DNA of 64,000 nt. Origin: Pirellulaceae bacterium. GTDB lineage: Bacteria > Planctomycetota > Planctomycetia > Pirellulales > Pirellulaceae. A program made the position numbers and the translations under genes. The notes beneath the pieces were generated by a model. It had not been told where the DNA came from. It was given only the letters and a program-made list of their open reading frames with translations, and ran no database searches. The DNA is taken from assembly GCA_020852965.1 (NCBI GenBank), contig JADYZV010000151.1, forward strand, positions 1 to 64,000. The letters are read 5' to 3'. Shown here piece after piece: positions 50,941-59,590 of this stretch; the stretch's first letter is position 1, and the number at the start of each line of letters is the position of its first letter.

Positions 50941-51822
50941 ATGTTTTCTACACGTAGTCCCAGCTATTGGACCGCTTCTTGGTTCCCGATCATTGATGGC
51001 CGAAGTCGCTTAGACTCTGGCCGCTTGAGCCTGAGCGATTGGGCAATTCCTTGGTGCTTGAGCGTTTTGTGTCTAAGTTGGCTTGCCTTGCCGGGACGCG
51101 CATATGGGCAAGTTGAGTCGGAAGCCGCCGTGGCACCACCGGTCAAAATCTACTTAATCGGCAACTCGCTCACCTGGGATGCGCTCCCCGGCTTGCTCGA
51201 CGGCGATGTGCAATGGCATGTCGACTGCGGAAAGAACTTGCAGTACATCTTCGACAATCCGGCTAGCCCGTGCGTCAAAACGTCGACTCCATGGAACGAA
51301 GCCCTGAAGGCCAAGCAGTATGACACGCTATGTGTACAGCCTTTCTTCGGTACAACCCTGGAACAAGACCTACAAGTCATCTCGGCTTGGATGGCGCTCC
51401 AGCCCACCGCTGGCCTAGTCATTCACACCGGTTGGAATCGAGCGGATAACTTGGAGAAGGAATACCATGCAACCGCTGAAGTCAACCTCATGGTTCACTC
51501 GCCAGGCTACTTCCAAGCCTTGCAGACGCAATTGCAGGCCAAGCACCCAGATCGGTCGATTCGTATTACTGCGGCACTCGACGTGCTCGACCATATATGG
51601 CATGACATCGAGCAGGGAAAAGCTCCGTTTCAGTCTTTCCCTGAGCTATATCGCGATGAGATCCACATGACGACTCAGGCAGGCCGTTACTTGATGCACA
51701 ACGTCCTGCGACAGTCCATGCAACAGCCGCACAGCGACCAAGGCTTTCAGCTCGAAGCCGCACAAAAGGAATACCTCGATCAGCGGCTGAGCGTCCTCGT
51801 TGCAAAACAGCCGACCCCGTAG
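50941..51822 (+). CDS. Exported SGNH-hydrolase-like protein
   Basis: 293 aa. A signal or anchor helix lies at about residues 40-60 (after the short basic start). The SGNH pattern follows: block I IYLIGNSLTWDAL with the nucleophile Ser in GNSLT (about 72-84) and the late DEIHMT Asp-His pair (about 241-246). Family members deacylate esters or carbohydrates. The other SGNH blocks (Gly, Asn) are not clear, so activity is likely but unproven. ATG 50941 is favoured over a GTG at 50845 because the promoter-like TATAAT places the transcript start near 50845. Confidence 0.72.
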   Translation: MFSTRSPSYWTASWFPIIDGRSRLDSGRLSLSDWAIPWCLSVLCLSWLALPGRAYGQVESEAAVAPPVKIYLIGNSLTWDALPGLLDGDVQWHVDCGKNLQYIFDNPASPCVKTSTPWNEALKAKQYDTLCVQPFFGTTLEQDLQVISAWMALQPTAGLVIHTGWNRADNLEKEYHATAEVNLMVHSPGYFQALQTQLQAKHPDRSIRITAALDVLDHIWHDIEQGKAPFQSFPELYRDEIHMTTQAGRYLMHNVLRQSMQQPHSDQGFQLEAAQKEYLDQRLSVLVAKQPTP

Positions 51823-51843
51823 CTATCGGCGCCAGAGGGTAGT

Positions 51844-53310
51844 CTATAGCAGGTGCCGGGCCTTGACCTCTAAGTACTGATTGACCAACGGCGTGGTCAT
51901 GTCTTCAGGGAAAACATCCAGAGCTAGGCCACCACGCGCCTTCATGCCTCGGATGACTTGGTCACGCCATAGCAGTAGTTGGCTGGCCGCCGCGCTGCGG
52001 TACAGTACCAGCGGATCGGGCGTGGGGTGATCGGCCGCATCGAACATGCGATGATCACGTGCCAATACCAGCAGCGGCACATGACTGCCGACTAGGTTAC
52101 CCATGTAGCTCTCTATTTGGCTGGCATTCACTTGGTCAATGACGTTGGTGATCAATACGACCAACGAACGGCGGCGACAGTGCGTCGACAAGTAGAGAAA
52201 CGCTTCGTCAAATCGAGATTGTACTAAACGCGGGAATTGATCGAAGCCAGCATGCAACAAGCGGTTCATCTGACGCTTGCCGCCAGCCGGTGGGACGTAA
52301 GTGTGAATATGGTCTGAGAAACAGAGCATGCCCACCGAATCTCCTTGGTCGAGCGCCACGTAGCTGAGCATCAAGACACTGTTGAGCGCGTAGTCGAGCA
52401 AACTGAGTTGCTGGTATTCGTTGGTCATCATCCGACCGCAGTCGAGCAGAAAGATGACGCGTTGGCTCTGGTCGGTTTGGAACTGTTTTACCGTCAGCTT
52501 TTGGCGACGCGCCGATGCGCGCCAATCGATATGCTTGTAGTTGTCGTCTTGTTGATAGTCACGCAAGCGTTCGAAGTTGTTGTCCTGCCCGGGGCGCCGA
52601 GTACGCCTGACGCCGATTTGGCTAAGTCGATTGGTGCGAGCCAGCAGCGCGTATTCACCGATTTGCTTAATGTCTGGATAGACATGCAACGGGCTGCGGC
52701 AGGCAAACGTGTGTTGCTTGCGCCACAGTCCCCAACGACTTAGCTGCTCGCCGTAGACATGTTCGAGCTCGAATGCACCACGACGATGAGCGGTCAAACC
52801 ATGTTGCACGCTCACACGCTTGCCCGCCGGTAGCGTTAGTCGATGCAAGGCCGGCTCGATCACCAGCCCTTGAGTGACATCGTCAGCCAACAGCAGCTCA
52901 ATCGGTCGGGAGTTGTGATTGTCGATCGACAGCTCGATCGAGTGGCGATTGCCCAGCGAGGCGACGCGTTGCATCGTACGCTCGACATGAATCAATCGCG
53001 GCAACGGTAGCGAAAACAGGTCGAGGGTTACGATCAGCGCCAAGGCGAACCCCAGCGCAGCCACGGTCCACCCCCACCAACTCGCCCAGCCGCTGGGCAA
53101 CCATGGGATCGGTAGCGATACGATCAGTGGCAACGCGGCCAGCCAGACCATCCGCCGACTCGGAAAGGTGCGCCCCAGCGACACGAGCAACACCAGTGGT
53201 AGTAGGCATAACAACAGCACCGCCCAGGGAGTGATTCCCCATTGCAGCACCGAAAACGGCTCGATAGCCATTTCACTTGGTACTTCATTTGGCACTCCAG
53301 TAGGATTCAT
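51844..53310 (-). CDS. DUF58 domain protein (MoxR partner)
   Basis: 488 aa membrane protein. Two or three membrane helices at about 25-105 anchor it; then a beta region and the DUF58 core: LRDYQQDDNYKHIDWRASARRQK (about 258-280) is the family signature, followed by a vWA-like Rossmann part (RVIFLLDCGRMM...SLVVLITNVIDQVN) with a degenerate metal site. DUF58 proteins normally act with MoxR AAA+ ATPases to mature or assemble partner enzymes. The MoxR gene lies just upstream on the same strand, but a 144-bp repeat element now separates them. ATG 53310 has GGAAAG 7 nt upstream and is chosen over TTG 53337. Confidence 0.86.
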   Translation of the reverse strand: MNPTGVPNEVPSEMAIEPFSVLQWGITPWAVLLLCLLPLVLLVSLGRTFPSRRMVWLAALPLIVSLPIPWLPSGWASWWGWTVAALGFALALIVTLDLFSLPLPRLIHVERTMQRVASLGNRHSIELSIDNHNSRPIELLLADDVTQGLVIEPALHRLTLPAGKRVSVQHGLTAHRRGAFELEHVYGEQLSRWGLWRKQHTFACRSPLHVYPDIKQIGEYALLARTNRLSQIGVRRTRRPGQDNNFERLRDYQQDDNYKHIDWRASARRQKLTVKQFQTDQSQRVIFLLDCGRMMTNEYQQLSLLDYALNSVLMLSYVALDQGDSVGMLCFSDHIHTYVPPAGGKRQMNRLLHAGFDQFPRLVQSRFDEAFLYLSTHCRRRSLVVLITNVIDQVNASQIESYMGNLVGSHVPLLVLARDHRMFDAADHPTPDPLVLYRSAAASQLLLWRDQVIRGMKARGGLALDVFPEDMTTPLVNQYLEVKARHLL

Positions 53311-53363
53311 GCTCGGGCTTTCCAATTGATTCAACACGGCTCGCGGATCGCCACCACAAATGT

Positions 53364-53507
53364 GGTCTGCTTAACCGCGCCAGCGCGCTGGGGTGAGGTT
53401 AACACGACAGTGGCCGTGGGCCTTGCGCTCGTCCCCCGCTCGGGTGCCGCCGGGTCGTTTCGGTTGGTACATCACCTGCGCGGCCGCGCTGCGCGGTTAA
53501 ACAGACC
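53364..53507. repeat. MITE-like inverted-repeat element between moxR and DUF58
   Basis: The left arm GGTCTGCTTAACCGCGCCAG (53364 onward, about 24 bp) and the right arm at 53485-53507 are reverse complements, with one base change and one extra base. The 144-bp unit carries no gene. Its right end recurs as a solo copy at 38236-38253. It lies inside an otherwise standard MoxR-DUF58 gene pair. Confidence 0.78.
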
Positions 53508-53545
53508 AGTGTACTGCCAACCCAAGATTCTAGTTCATCGTTAAG

Positions 53546-54502
53546 TTACGCGCCACGCGGGACTTCGATACTGCGCAATAGCAGCCGCAATTGATCGTCA
53601 ACCCGCAGCCCTTCGACTTCCGCCTCGGCGGTCAAAATCACTCGGTGACGCAGTGCCGGCAAGGCGATGTCGACCACATCATCGGGAATCGCAAAATCGC
53701 GTCCCCGGAAAGCGGCCAAGGTGCGCGCGCCTTGCATCAGCGCCAAGCCGGCTCGGGGTGACGCCCCCAAATAAAAGGCGGGCCAATTCCGAGTCTGTCG
53801 CACGAGGCGATTGATGTATTGCACCAAGGCTGGCTCGATGCGAATCTGCGCGTTGGTAATAAGCTGTTGCATGATCTCTTCCGGGGAAGTGACCTTCGCG
53901 ATCTCGGTTTCCAAACGCTGATTCAAATCGACTTGTTGGCTATGCAGAGTCAGGATGCGTTCTTCTTCCAGCTCGTCGGGGTACTCGACGACTACCTTGA
54001 ACATAAAGCGATCGAGCTGCGCTTCGGGGAGATTGTAGGTCCCCTCGCTTTCGATTGGATTTTGCGTCGCCAACACGAGAAACGGGCGTGTCAACACATG
54101 GCTCGTGCCGTCGACCGTGACGCGATACTCCTGCATGATCTCCAACAGGGCGGCATGCGTCTTGGCTGGGGAGCGATTGATTTCATCCGCCAATAGCAGT
54201 TGGGTAAACACCGGCCCAGGTCGGAAGCGAAAGTCTTGCGTACGCACATCGAGCAACGGTGCGCCAGTTATATCGGAGGGCATCAAGTCGGCGGTGAATT
54301 GAATCCGACCGAACTGGCAGCCAAGTATTTTGCCCAGCGCCCGCACGAACAAGGTCTTCCCCATGCCCGGTAAGCTCTCGATCAAAACATGCCCGCCAGA
54401 GAATAGTGCCACTTGCGTCGATAGAACCAATTCGTCCTGGCCGACGAACAGTTTCTTCAGCTCGCTGGATATCGTTTCAAATAACTCTTTGGTACTGCGC
54501 AT
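53546..54502 (-). CDS. MoxR-family AAA+ ATPase
   Basis: 318 aa cytosolic AAA+ ATPase of the MoxR type, a chaperone-like machine that works with DUF58/vWA proteins. Walker A ESLPGMGKTLF (about 41-52), Walker B QLLLADEINRSPAKT (about 105-119), sensor 1 ATQNPIESEGTY (about 146-157) and sensor 2 region YLGASPRAGLAL (about 244-255) are all present. ATG 54502 starts the typical N-terminus (MRSTKELFETISSELKKLF); a longer reading from 54625 adds 41 residues without family character. The DUF58 gene follows after the repeat element. Confidence 0.92.
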   Translation of the reverse strand: MRSTKELFETISSELKKLFVGQDELVLSTQVALFSGGHVLIESLPGMGKTLFVRALGKILGCQFGRIQFTADLMPSDITGAPLLDVRTQDFRFRPGPVFTQLLLADEINRSPAKTHAALLEIMQEYRVTVDGTSHVLTRPFLVLATQNPIESEGTYNLPEAQLDRFMFKVVVEYPDELEEERILTLHSQQVDLNQRLETEIAKVTSPEEIMQQLITNAQIRIEPALVQYINRLVRQTRNWPAFYLGASPRAGLALMQGARTLAAFRGRDFAIPDDVVDIALPALRHRVILTAEAEVEGLRVDDQLRLLLRSIEVPRGA

Positions 54503-55005
54503 CAATAGACGTCGATCGTGATGTTGCCGCTGAATGACACCTGCCCAGACGAACCGCTGGTAGTGAAAGAAAGCACGGATTGTAAACAAGTTCCCCACCC
54601 GACGCGACGGTGCAGCCCCGGGCAACTGGGGTTGTATTTATCCGTGCTCCGGCCTTGCCATCCTCGCTACCCCAAGACAGCAAGTTCGAGCGCTGAGCGA
54701 AGGCCTGGGCACGCATGGCAGGCGCCGATCGCCTCGCTCCCGGGAAGTTATTGTCACAATTGGCGCATTCCGTTTCCCTTCCGCAAACATTTGGAGCTCC
54801 CCGCGGGGTGAGTGGAATCGTTGAAAAAGCCGCTTTTGCTAGCATTTCAAGCCGAATCTCCCGATAGAGGCAGATTGAGGCCGTCTGCGATGGGTCGTTT
54901 GCCCGCTCCACGCAATCGCGGTGGCCTCCCATGCTACCAAACGTTCAATCGAACCAACTTAACCATGGCTCAACTAGCAACTGTCCCAATCTCGGAGTGC
55001 GATTT
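54503..55005. other. 503-bp divergent region
   Basis: It lies between moxR (minus) and the small secreted protein (plus). A short GC stem (CCCCGGGCAACTGGGG, about 54618-54633) is the only structure noted. GGAG at 54993 is the ribosome site of the next gene. No tRNA or other gene identified. Confidence 0.45.
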
Positions 55006-55386
55006 ATGTTTCAACCCAAAACCTCGTTTCGCCTGCTATCGGCAGCAGCCCTGCTCATTGGCTTTTCGTCGGTGACCTGCTTTGCACAAGAGCATGCGTT
55101 CCGGGACGATGCCGAGAGCAAGCGACTGCCACTTTCCGGCTCGTCTGCAGCCGCTTACCAGCGTTACGACACCTATCGTGAAGAGGCTCAGCAACAGATC
55201 CGCCAGCGCGTGCAGTTCGAAGCTCGGCAACGAGTGCTTCGCGAGGAGTGGAATCAGTGGATCGGCTACTCGCCCGCTCGCCCGACGGTCAACGCCAGCA
55301 ATCTGTCCAACGGCTTACCGTACTACTACGTCCCCTCGCGAGGCCAGATCGTCACCACCGGCATGGGGCGTTCTTGGTATTGGTAG
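55006..55386 (+). CDS. Small secreted orphan protein
   Basis: 126 aa with a clear signal peptide (about 1-28, cleavage near CFAQEH). The mature part is Arg/Gln-rich and helical (EEAQQQIRQRVQFEARQRVL, about 63-82), then aromatic and Ser/Gly-rich to GRSWYW at the end. No named family. The start at ATG 55006 has GGAG 9 nt upstream; an upstream ATG at 54931 is in frame but adds residues before the signal. Possibly envelope-associated. A family-A repeat follows the stop. Confidence 0.68.
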   Translation: MFQPKTSFRLLSAAALLIGFSSVTCFAQEHAFRDDAESKRLPLSGSSAAAYQRYDTYREEAQQQIRQRVQFEARQRVLREEWNQWIGYSPARPTVNASNLSNGLPYYYVPSRGQIVTTGMGRSWYW

Positions 55387-55415
55387 GCGGACGCGTCCAC
55401 TACGTCGGCTCAGAC

Positions 55416-55438
55416 GGACTCGTAACCTCGTCCACTAC
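55416..55438 (+). repeat. Hairpin repeat family A copy
   Basis: GGACTCGTAACCTCGTCC followed by ACTAC, identical to the copies at 32-54 and 8933-8955. It lies 30 nt after the stop codon of the small secreted protein and 12 nt before the stop codon of the lipoamide dehydrogenase on the other strand. Confidence 0.8.
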
Positions 55439-55449
55439 ACTTGAATTCG

Positions 55450-56844
55450 TTAGGCTGTGTGGATGGCTCGTTTGCTGACGGCCATGGCCGCTTCGTGCAG
55501 CAGTTCCGATAGTGTGGGGTGGGCGTGGCAGCAGCGGGCGATGTCTTCGCTGCTGGCCCCAAACTCGATGGCGGCGGTGGCTTCAGCAATGAGGTCACCG
55601 GCGCGGGGACCGATGATGTGTACTCCCAGGACGCGATCGGTCTTCGCGTGAGCTAGGATTTTCACACGGCCCTGGGTGTCTCCCATCGCCATAGCGCGGC
55701 CGCTGGCACCGAAGGGGCAAATCCCTTTGAGGTACTCGACGCCGGCCTCTTGGAGCTGCTCTTCCGTTTTGCCGACCGAAGCGATTTCGGGGTGGGTGTA
55801 GACCACGGCAGGGATCGCATCGTAGTTAACGTGGCTCTTCATGCCGGCGATGCGTTCGGCGCAAACGATCCCCTCTTCACTGGCTTTGTGAGCCAGCATC
55901 GCACCGCCAATCAAATCGCCGATGGCATAGATGCCTTTCACGGCAGTTTGCAGTTGACCATCGACCGGTAGGAAGCCACGCTTATCGGTCTCGATGCCAA
56001 CGGATTCTAACCCGAGGTCGTGTGAGCAGGGAACGCGGCCCGTGCACAGCAACACGCGGTCACATTCGATCGGTTCGGCATCTTTGCACTTCACGTGACA
56101 TAGCGTGCCATCGAAACTCGCACTCTCAACCCAACTACCGGTGCGAAATTCGATCCCTTGCTTTTCAAAGGCGCGGTGGGCGAGCTGCCCTATTTCAAGG
56201 TCCAGTCCAGGCAGGATGCGGTCCATGGCTTCGAGCACGATGACCTGGCTCCCGAGTCGCTGCCACACGCTCCCGAGCTCGAGCCCAATATAGCCTCCGC
56301 CGATGACGACCAAGCGTTTGGGGACTTGGCTGTATTGCAGTGCCGTGGTGCTATCGCCGATGCGGTCGCCATCGAGCTCGATGCCGCGCATGGTGGCGGG
56401 CTGACTGCCGGTGGCCAGGATGATGTGCTTGGCTTTGATCGTCACGGCCCCCTCGGGCGTCGTCACGACGACTTGATCAACCCCGACCAGTTTCCCGCGC
56501 CCGTTGTAAGGGGTGATCTTGTTGCGTTTGAGCAACATCGAGATCCCGGAGGTCAACTGCGCGACGATCTTGTTCTTGCGTTCCATCATGGTCGCCAGAT
56601 CGAGACCGACGCTTGCGAGCTGGACACCGTGGCTGGCCATGCCATGTTGGGCTTCGTGATACAAGTGGCTCGACTCGAGCAAGGCCTTGCTGGGGATACA
56701 GCCCACGCGCAGGCAAGTCCCGCCGAAGACGCGATTTTCATCGATGCACGCGGCATTGAACCCCAACTGGGCAGCGCGAATGGCCGCGACATAGCCACCG
56801 GGACCACCTCCCAAGACTACCACATCATGTTCTACCGTTTTCAT
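55450..56844 (-). CDS. lpdA: Dihydrolipoyl dehydrogenase
   Basis: 464 aa flavoprotein (E3) that reoxidises dihydrolipoyl groups of 2-oxoacid dehydrogenase or glycine-cleavage complexes using NAD+. FAD site GGGPGGYVAAIRAAQLG (about 14-30), redox-active disulfide in GGTCLRVGCIPSK, NAD site GGGYIGLELGSVW (about 182-194), ATGSQP, and the dimer-interface His in CCHAHPTLSE (His of HPT, about 442-444) are present. Start set at ATG 56844 (MKTVEHDVVVLGGG); a 26-residue longer reading lacks family character. No E1 or E2 genes lie beside it. Confidence 0.95.
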   Translation of the reverse strand: MKTVEHDVVVLGGGPGGYVAAIRAAQLGFNAACIDENRVFGGTCLRVGCIPSKALLESSHLYHEAQHGMASHGVQLASVGLDLATMMERKNKIVAQLTSGISMLLKRNKITPYNGRGKLVGVDQVVVTTPEGAVTIKAKHIILATGSQPATMRGIELDGDRIGDSTTALQYSQVPKRLVVIGGGYIGLELGSVWQRLGSQVIVLEAMDRILPGLDLEIGQLAHRAFEKQGIEFRTGSWVESASFDGTLCHVKCKDAEPIECDRVLLCTGRVPCSHDLGLESVGIETDKRGFLPVDGQLQTAVKGIYAIGDLIGGAMLAHKASEEGIVCAERIAGMKSHVNYDAIPAVVYTHPEIASVGKTEEQLQEAGVEYLKGICPFGASGRAMAMGDTQGRVKILAHAKTDRVLGVHIIGPRAGDLIAEATAAIEFGASSEDIARCCHAHPTLSELLHEAAMAVSKRAIHTA

Positions 56845-56931
56845 TGGCTTGATTCTCTTGGGGGTAAGGTAGCGCGTTGGACTCCGGCGTGATCTCTCAA
56901 CGCGATTGTCGGTGGAGACCACCGAGCTACG

Positions 56932-57318
56932 TTATTCATCTTCGTCGAGCAGGTCGTCATCTTCGTTGTCGTCATCGTCCCCTTGTGGGAACATTTCGCT
57001 GTCGTCGGGCTCGATCTCGTAGTCGTCGTCGAGCTCTTCTTCAAAGTCGTCGTCGAAGTCGTCATCGAAATCTTCGTCGTCGAAGTCGTCAAACGGATCA
57101 TCCTCTTCCTCGGGCTCGAGTGGATCGACATCGATCGGAGCGTCTTCGTCGTCATCGTCCTTGTCAGCAGAGTCGTCCTCGTCTTCGTCTTCGTCCTTGT
57201 CGTCATCCCAGGCATTGCAAAACCTCGATGGTTTGATCACCTCCGGCGCAGTCAAGGCGAGACTCGACCAATCCTCTGGGTTGGTGAGACAGGTTTGTTT
57301 TTCGATCAACAGCGGCAT
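56932..57318 (-). CDS. Extremely acidic Asp/Glu-rich protein
   Basis: 128 aa, of which residues about 45-128 are almost entirely Asp and Glu with scattered Phe and Pro. The DNA is a long run of GAC, GAT and GAA codons, so the opposite strand shows a Val/Phe-rich mirror frame that is not a gene. The short N-terminal part (MPLLIEKQTCLTNPEDWSSL, up to about residue 35) is ordinary protein. Start at ATG 57318 is favoured because GGGGA lies upstream; ATG 57381 would add 21 residues. Not recognised as a named family; acidic tails of this kind bind divalent metals or basic partners. Divergent from the symporter gene at 57477. Confidence 0.62.
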   Translation of the reverse strand: MPLLIEKQTCLTNPEDWSSLALTAPEVIKPSRFCNAWDDDKDEDEDEDDSADKDDDDEDAPIDVDPLEPEEEDDPFDDFDDEDFDDDFDDDFEEELDDDYEIEPDDSEMFPQGDDDDNEDDDLLDEDE

Positions 57319-57476
57319 CGCGAATCCCCGGGAAGAACTACTATCTTGGACGAAGTGAAAAAACTCGCTTACAACCGGCATTTTGTCAACGTAGCTAAGC
57401 CGGTTTGCTGCGCCAAATCGCTTATATTCGATTGTCTCGTTCGCACAGCACTCCTCCAACCCCAAAAGTCTGCTCC

Positions 57477-58754
57477 ATGACCACTCCCCCCAAACAAGTA
57501 GCCAAGTCAGGGTTTTGGGGGCGTTGGGCCGCCACTCCGCTGTACTGGCGCATTTTGCTCGGGATGTTTATTGGCATCGCGACCGGGCTACTACTCGGAG
57601 ATCGCGCCGGGTGGCTAAGAATTCCCAGCGAAATTATCTTGCAGTTGCTCAGCGCATTGGCTCCACCGCTGATTCTAATTGCCGTAGTACACGTATTGAT
57701 GACTTCCGACATACCTCGCAGCTCAGTGGCTCGGCTGGCTGGGTTATTGCTGCTCAATACCACGGTAGCCATCTTTATCGGTCTGACCGTCGCCAATGTC
57801 ATGCAGCCCGGCAAGAGGTCGCCCGCTGCACCGGTGCCCGCGGCCACAGAGGCTAGTGCTGAGCAAACAGCAGGACAGGACGTCGTGGACGAGCCGGCTG
57901 CAAATCCGTTCGATCAATTGCTCGGCAGCCTGCCGCGCAGTCTGCTGGGACCGCTGGGGGATAGGCAAAATGTAATCGGCGTCATCATCATCGCCATCGC
58001 TTTTGGGGTCGCGCTGCGCGACGCGAAAGCCGCCCCGATCACGAACATTACCGACTTGGTGGAAGTAGCGTATCGCACCTTAATTGTGGTGCTGCACTGG
58101 ATTATCGAGTTGGTGCCGATTGGGGTCGCCTGTATTGTCGCAGCGGTGATTGGAACGGAGGGGTTCGGGGCTTTCGTCAACCTGGGGGCTTTCGTGGTGG
58201 CCGTGCTGATCGCCCTGGGATTGCAAGCCGCATGGTATCTCGTGCGAATTCATTACTTTTCGTGGGCCTCGCCTGTGCAGGTGCTGCGCGGCATGCGAGA
58301 CGCGTTGCTGATGGCTTTTTCTACCGACAGCTCCACCGCCACCATGCCGGTGACCTACGCTTGCTTGAAGGAAAAGGTTGGTGTGCGCGAAAAATCGGCC
58401 AGCTTGGGAGCCTTGGTAGGTGCCAATTTTAATAATGATGGTACCGCACTCTATGAGGCGATGGCCGCTCTGTTTGTCGCCCAGATGATCGGTATGGACC
58501 TAACGATGGTTCAGCAATTAACCGTGGTTTTTACGTCGATTCTGGCGAGTGTCGGGGCTGCGGGGATACCCGAGGCCGGGATAGTGACGATGACGTTGGT
58601 CTTCACGGCAGTCGGCTTGGACGTCACCAAAATCCCGATTCTGCTGACCGTCGATTGGTTCTTGGACCGCTGTCGCACCACCATCAACGTGTTGGGAGAT
58701 GTGAATGTGGCTTGCTTGCTGGATGGCAAGACGAAGCAGTCGAGCGAAGAGTGA
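57477..58754 (+). CDS. Dicarboxylate/amino acid:cation symporter (SLC1/DAACS family)
   Basis: 425 aa inner-membrane symporter with about eight helices plus re-entrant loops, coupling uptake of glutamate, aspartate or C4-dicarboxylates to Na+ or H+. Signatures are LLSALAPPLILIAVV, the serine-rich loop AFSTDSSTATMPVT (about 278-291), GANFNNDGTALYEA (about 312-325; others have INMDGTALY) and the substrate-site NVLGDVNVACL near the C-terminus. A soluble insert (about 115-160, ASAEQTAGQ) is longer than usual. The TIR-like heptamers overlap its end. The start at ATG 57477 follows the start of the acidic gene on the other strand by 159 nt. Confidence 0.88.
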   Translation: MTTPPKQVAKSGFWGRWAATPLYWRILLGMFIGIATGLLLGDRAGWLRIPSEIILQLLSALAPPLILIAVVHVLMTSDIPRSSVARLAGLLLLNTTVAIFIGLTVANVMQPGKRSPAAPVPAATEASAEQTAGQDVVDEPAANPFDQLLGSLPRSLLGPLGDRQNVIGVIIIAIAFGVALRDAKAAPITNITDLVEVAYRTLIVVLHWIIELVPIGVACIVAAVIGTEGFGAFVNLGAFVVAVLIALGLQAAWYLVRIHYFSWASPVQVLRGMRDALLMAFSTDSSTATMPVTYACLKEKVGVREKSASLGALVGANFNNDGTALYEAMAALFVAQMIGMDLTMVQQLTVVFTSILASVGAAGIPEAGIVTMTLVFTAVGLDVTKIPILLTVDWFLDRCRTTINVLGDVNVACLLDGKTKQSSEE

Positions 58755-58780
58755 AGAGTGAAGAGTTGGGAGTTGGGATG
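58746..58780. repeat. Heptanucleotide tandem repeat at a gene end
   Basis: Three GAAGAGT units (58746-58766) grade into TGGGAGT and TGGGATG. The array starts inside the last codons of the symporter gene and carries its TGA stop (58752-58754). Compare the TTCTTAG array after the FAAL fusion. Confidence 0.85.
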
Positions 58781-59079
58781 CGCCTACTCTAGGTATGGAA
58801 AACTGATTCGCCAGCGTAGCAAGCAGGCGGGGGGCTAGGGAAACATAGGGAATTGGTGGCAGCGCAGCGGTTAGGCCGACCGCTCGAAAAAAATTCTCCA
58901 CCGGCTATCTCGCATTTGCGGTTGACGCTTCCCGTATGCGTTCTTAAACTTTCGTGCTTCCCGTTCAGCGGAGTAACTCAACGGCGGACCCGTTTCCTCG
59001 GTGCCGACTTGAGCGAATAGCCTGAATGGGGATGAGTTCGTTTGTGTTTTAGCGTGGCTATGGGTTGAGAGGATAAACT
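58781..59079. other. Leader and promoter region of the S10 operon
   Basis: Just under 300 bp between the symporter gene end and rpsJ. It holds the promoter at 58922-58950 and an AGAGGA ribosome site before the GTG of rpsJ. I looked for an L4-type autoregulatory leader structure and cannot support one by eye. Confidence 0.4.
58922..58950 (+). promoter_or_regulatory. Promoter of the S10 ribosomal operon
   Basis: TTGACG (58922-58927) and TAAACT (58945-58950) are exactly 17 nt apart, a good sigma-70-type match. Start would be near 58957, about 120 nt before rpsJ. Confidence 0.75.
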
Positions 59080-59406
59080 GTGTCGGCAGGTTCACACGAA
59101 GTCATTCGCATTCGGATGGAGGCATACGACCACTCGGTGCTCGACCAGAGCGCTCAGGAGATCGTAGATACCGCCAAGCGAACGCACTCCGAGGTGCATG
59201 GGCCGATTCCGCTCCCAACGCGTATCGAGCGCTATACCGTGCTGTCGGGTCCGCATATTGACAAGAAGGCACGGCAGCAGTTTGAGATCCGGACGCACAA
59301 GCGACTGATCGATATTCGCCAGGCGACCGCCAAGACCATCGAGGCCTTGAATAAGCTGAGTCTGCCAGCGGGTGTTGATATCAAGATCAAGGCGACGGCT
59401 CGGTAG
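59080..59406 (+). CDS. rpsJ: 30S ribosomal protein S10
   Basis: 108 aa. The S10 signature blocks are visible: [60 protein letters not shown]. The GTG start at 59080 has AGAGGA 7 nt upstream. First gene of the S10 operon here, read from the promoter at 58922. S10 also takes part in transcription antitermination (NusB/NusE) in other bacteria; that is family knowledge. Confidence 0.97.
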   Translation: MSAGSHEVIRIRMEAYDHSVLDQSAQEIVDTAKRTHSEVHGPIPLPTRIERYTVLSGPHIDKKARQQFEIRTHKRLIDIRQATAKTIEALNKLSLPAGVDIKIKATAR

Positions 59407-59590
59407 TCTCGCTGGTTCGTGTGTCGGATTTGTTCCGCTCGCGAGTGATCTCTGCTCGACCGCCGTTTGGTGGTCACATTGAATTTATTTAGTTTAACGA
59501 GTCCAGCTCTATGCCACGGAGGCCAGTTGGGTAACTCGGGGCTTTAGTAGCTTCGGTCCCATTTGGCAAGCGTTTGACGGGAAAGTAGAA

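Noticed and set aside
54503-55005. A possible tRNA-like fold in the moxR upstream region
   Set aside because: No TΨC-type GGTTCRANYCC pairing or acceptor arm could be found.
56983-57480. 165-codon Val/Phe-rich open frame on the plus strand
   Set aside because: It is the mirror image of the Asp/Glu codon runs (GAC read as GTC) of the acidic gene on the minus strand and has no ribosome site.
58870-58910. Hairpin AGCGGT...ACCGCT with an A-run as symporter terminator
   Set aside because: The run is of A on the plus strand, after the stem; it would not serve as a plus-strand terminator and no minus-strand gene ends here.
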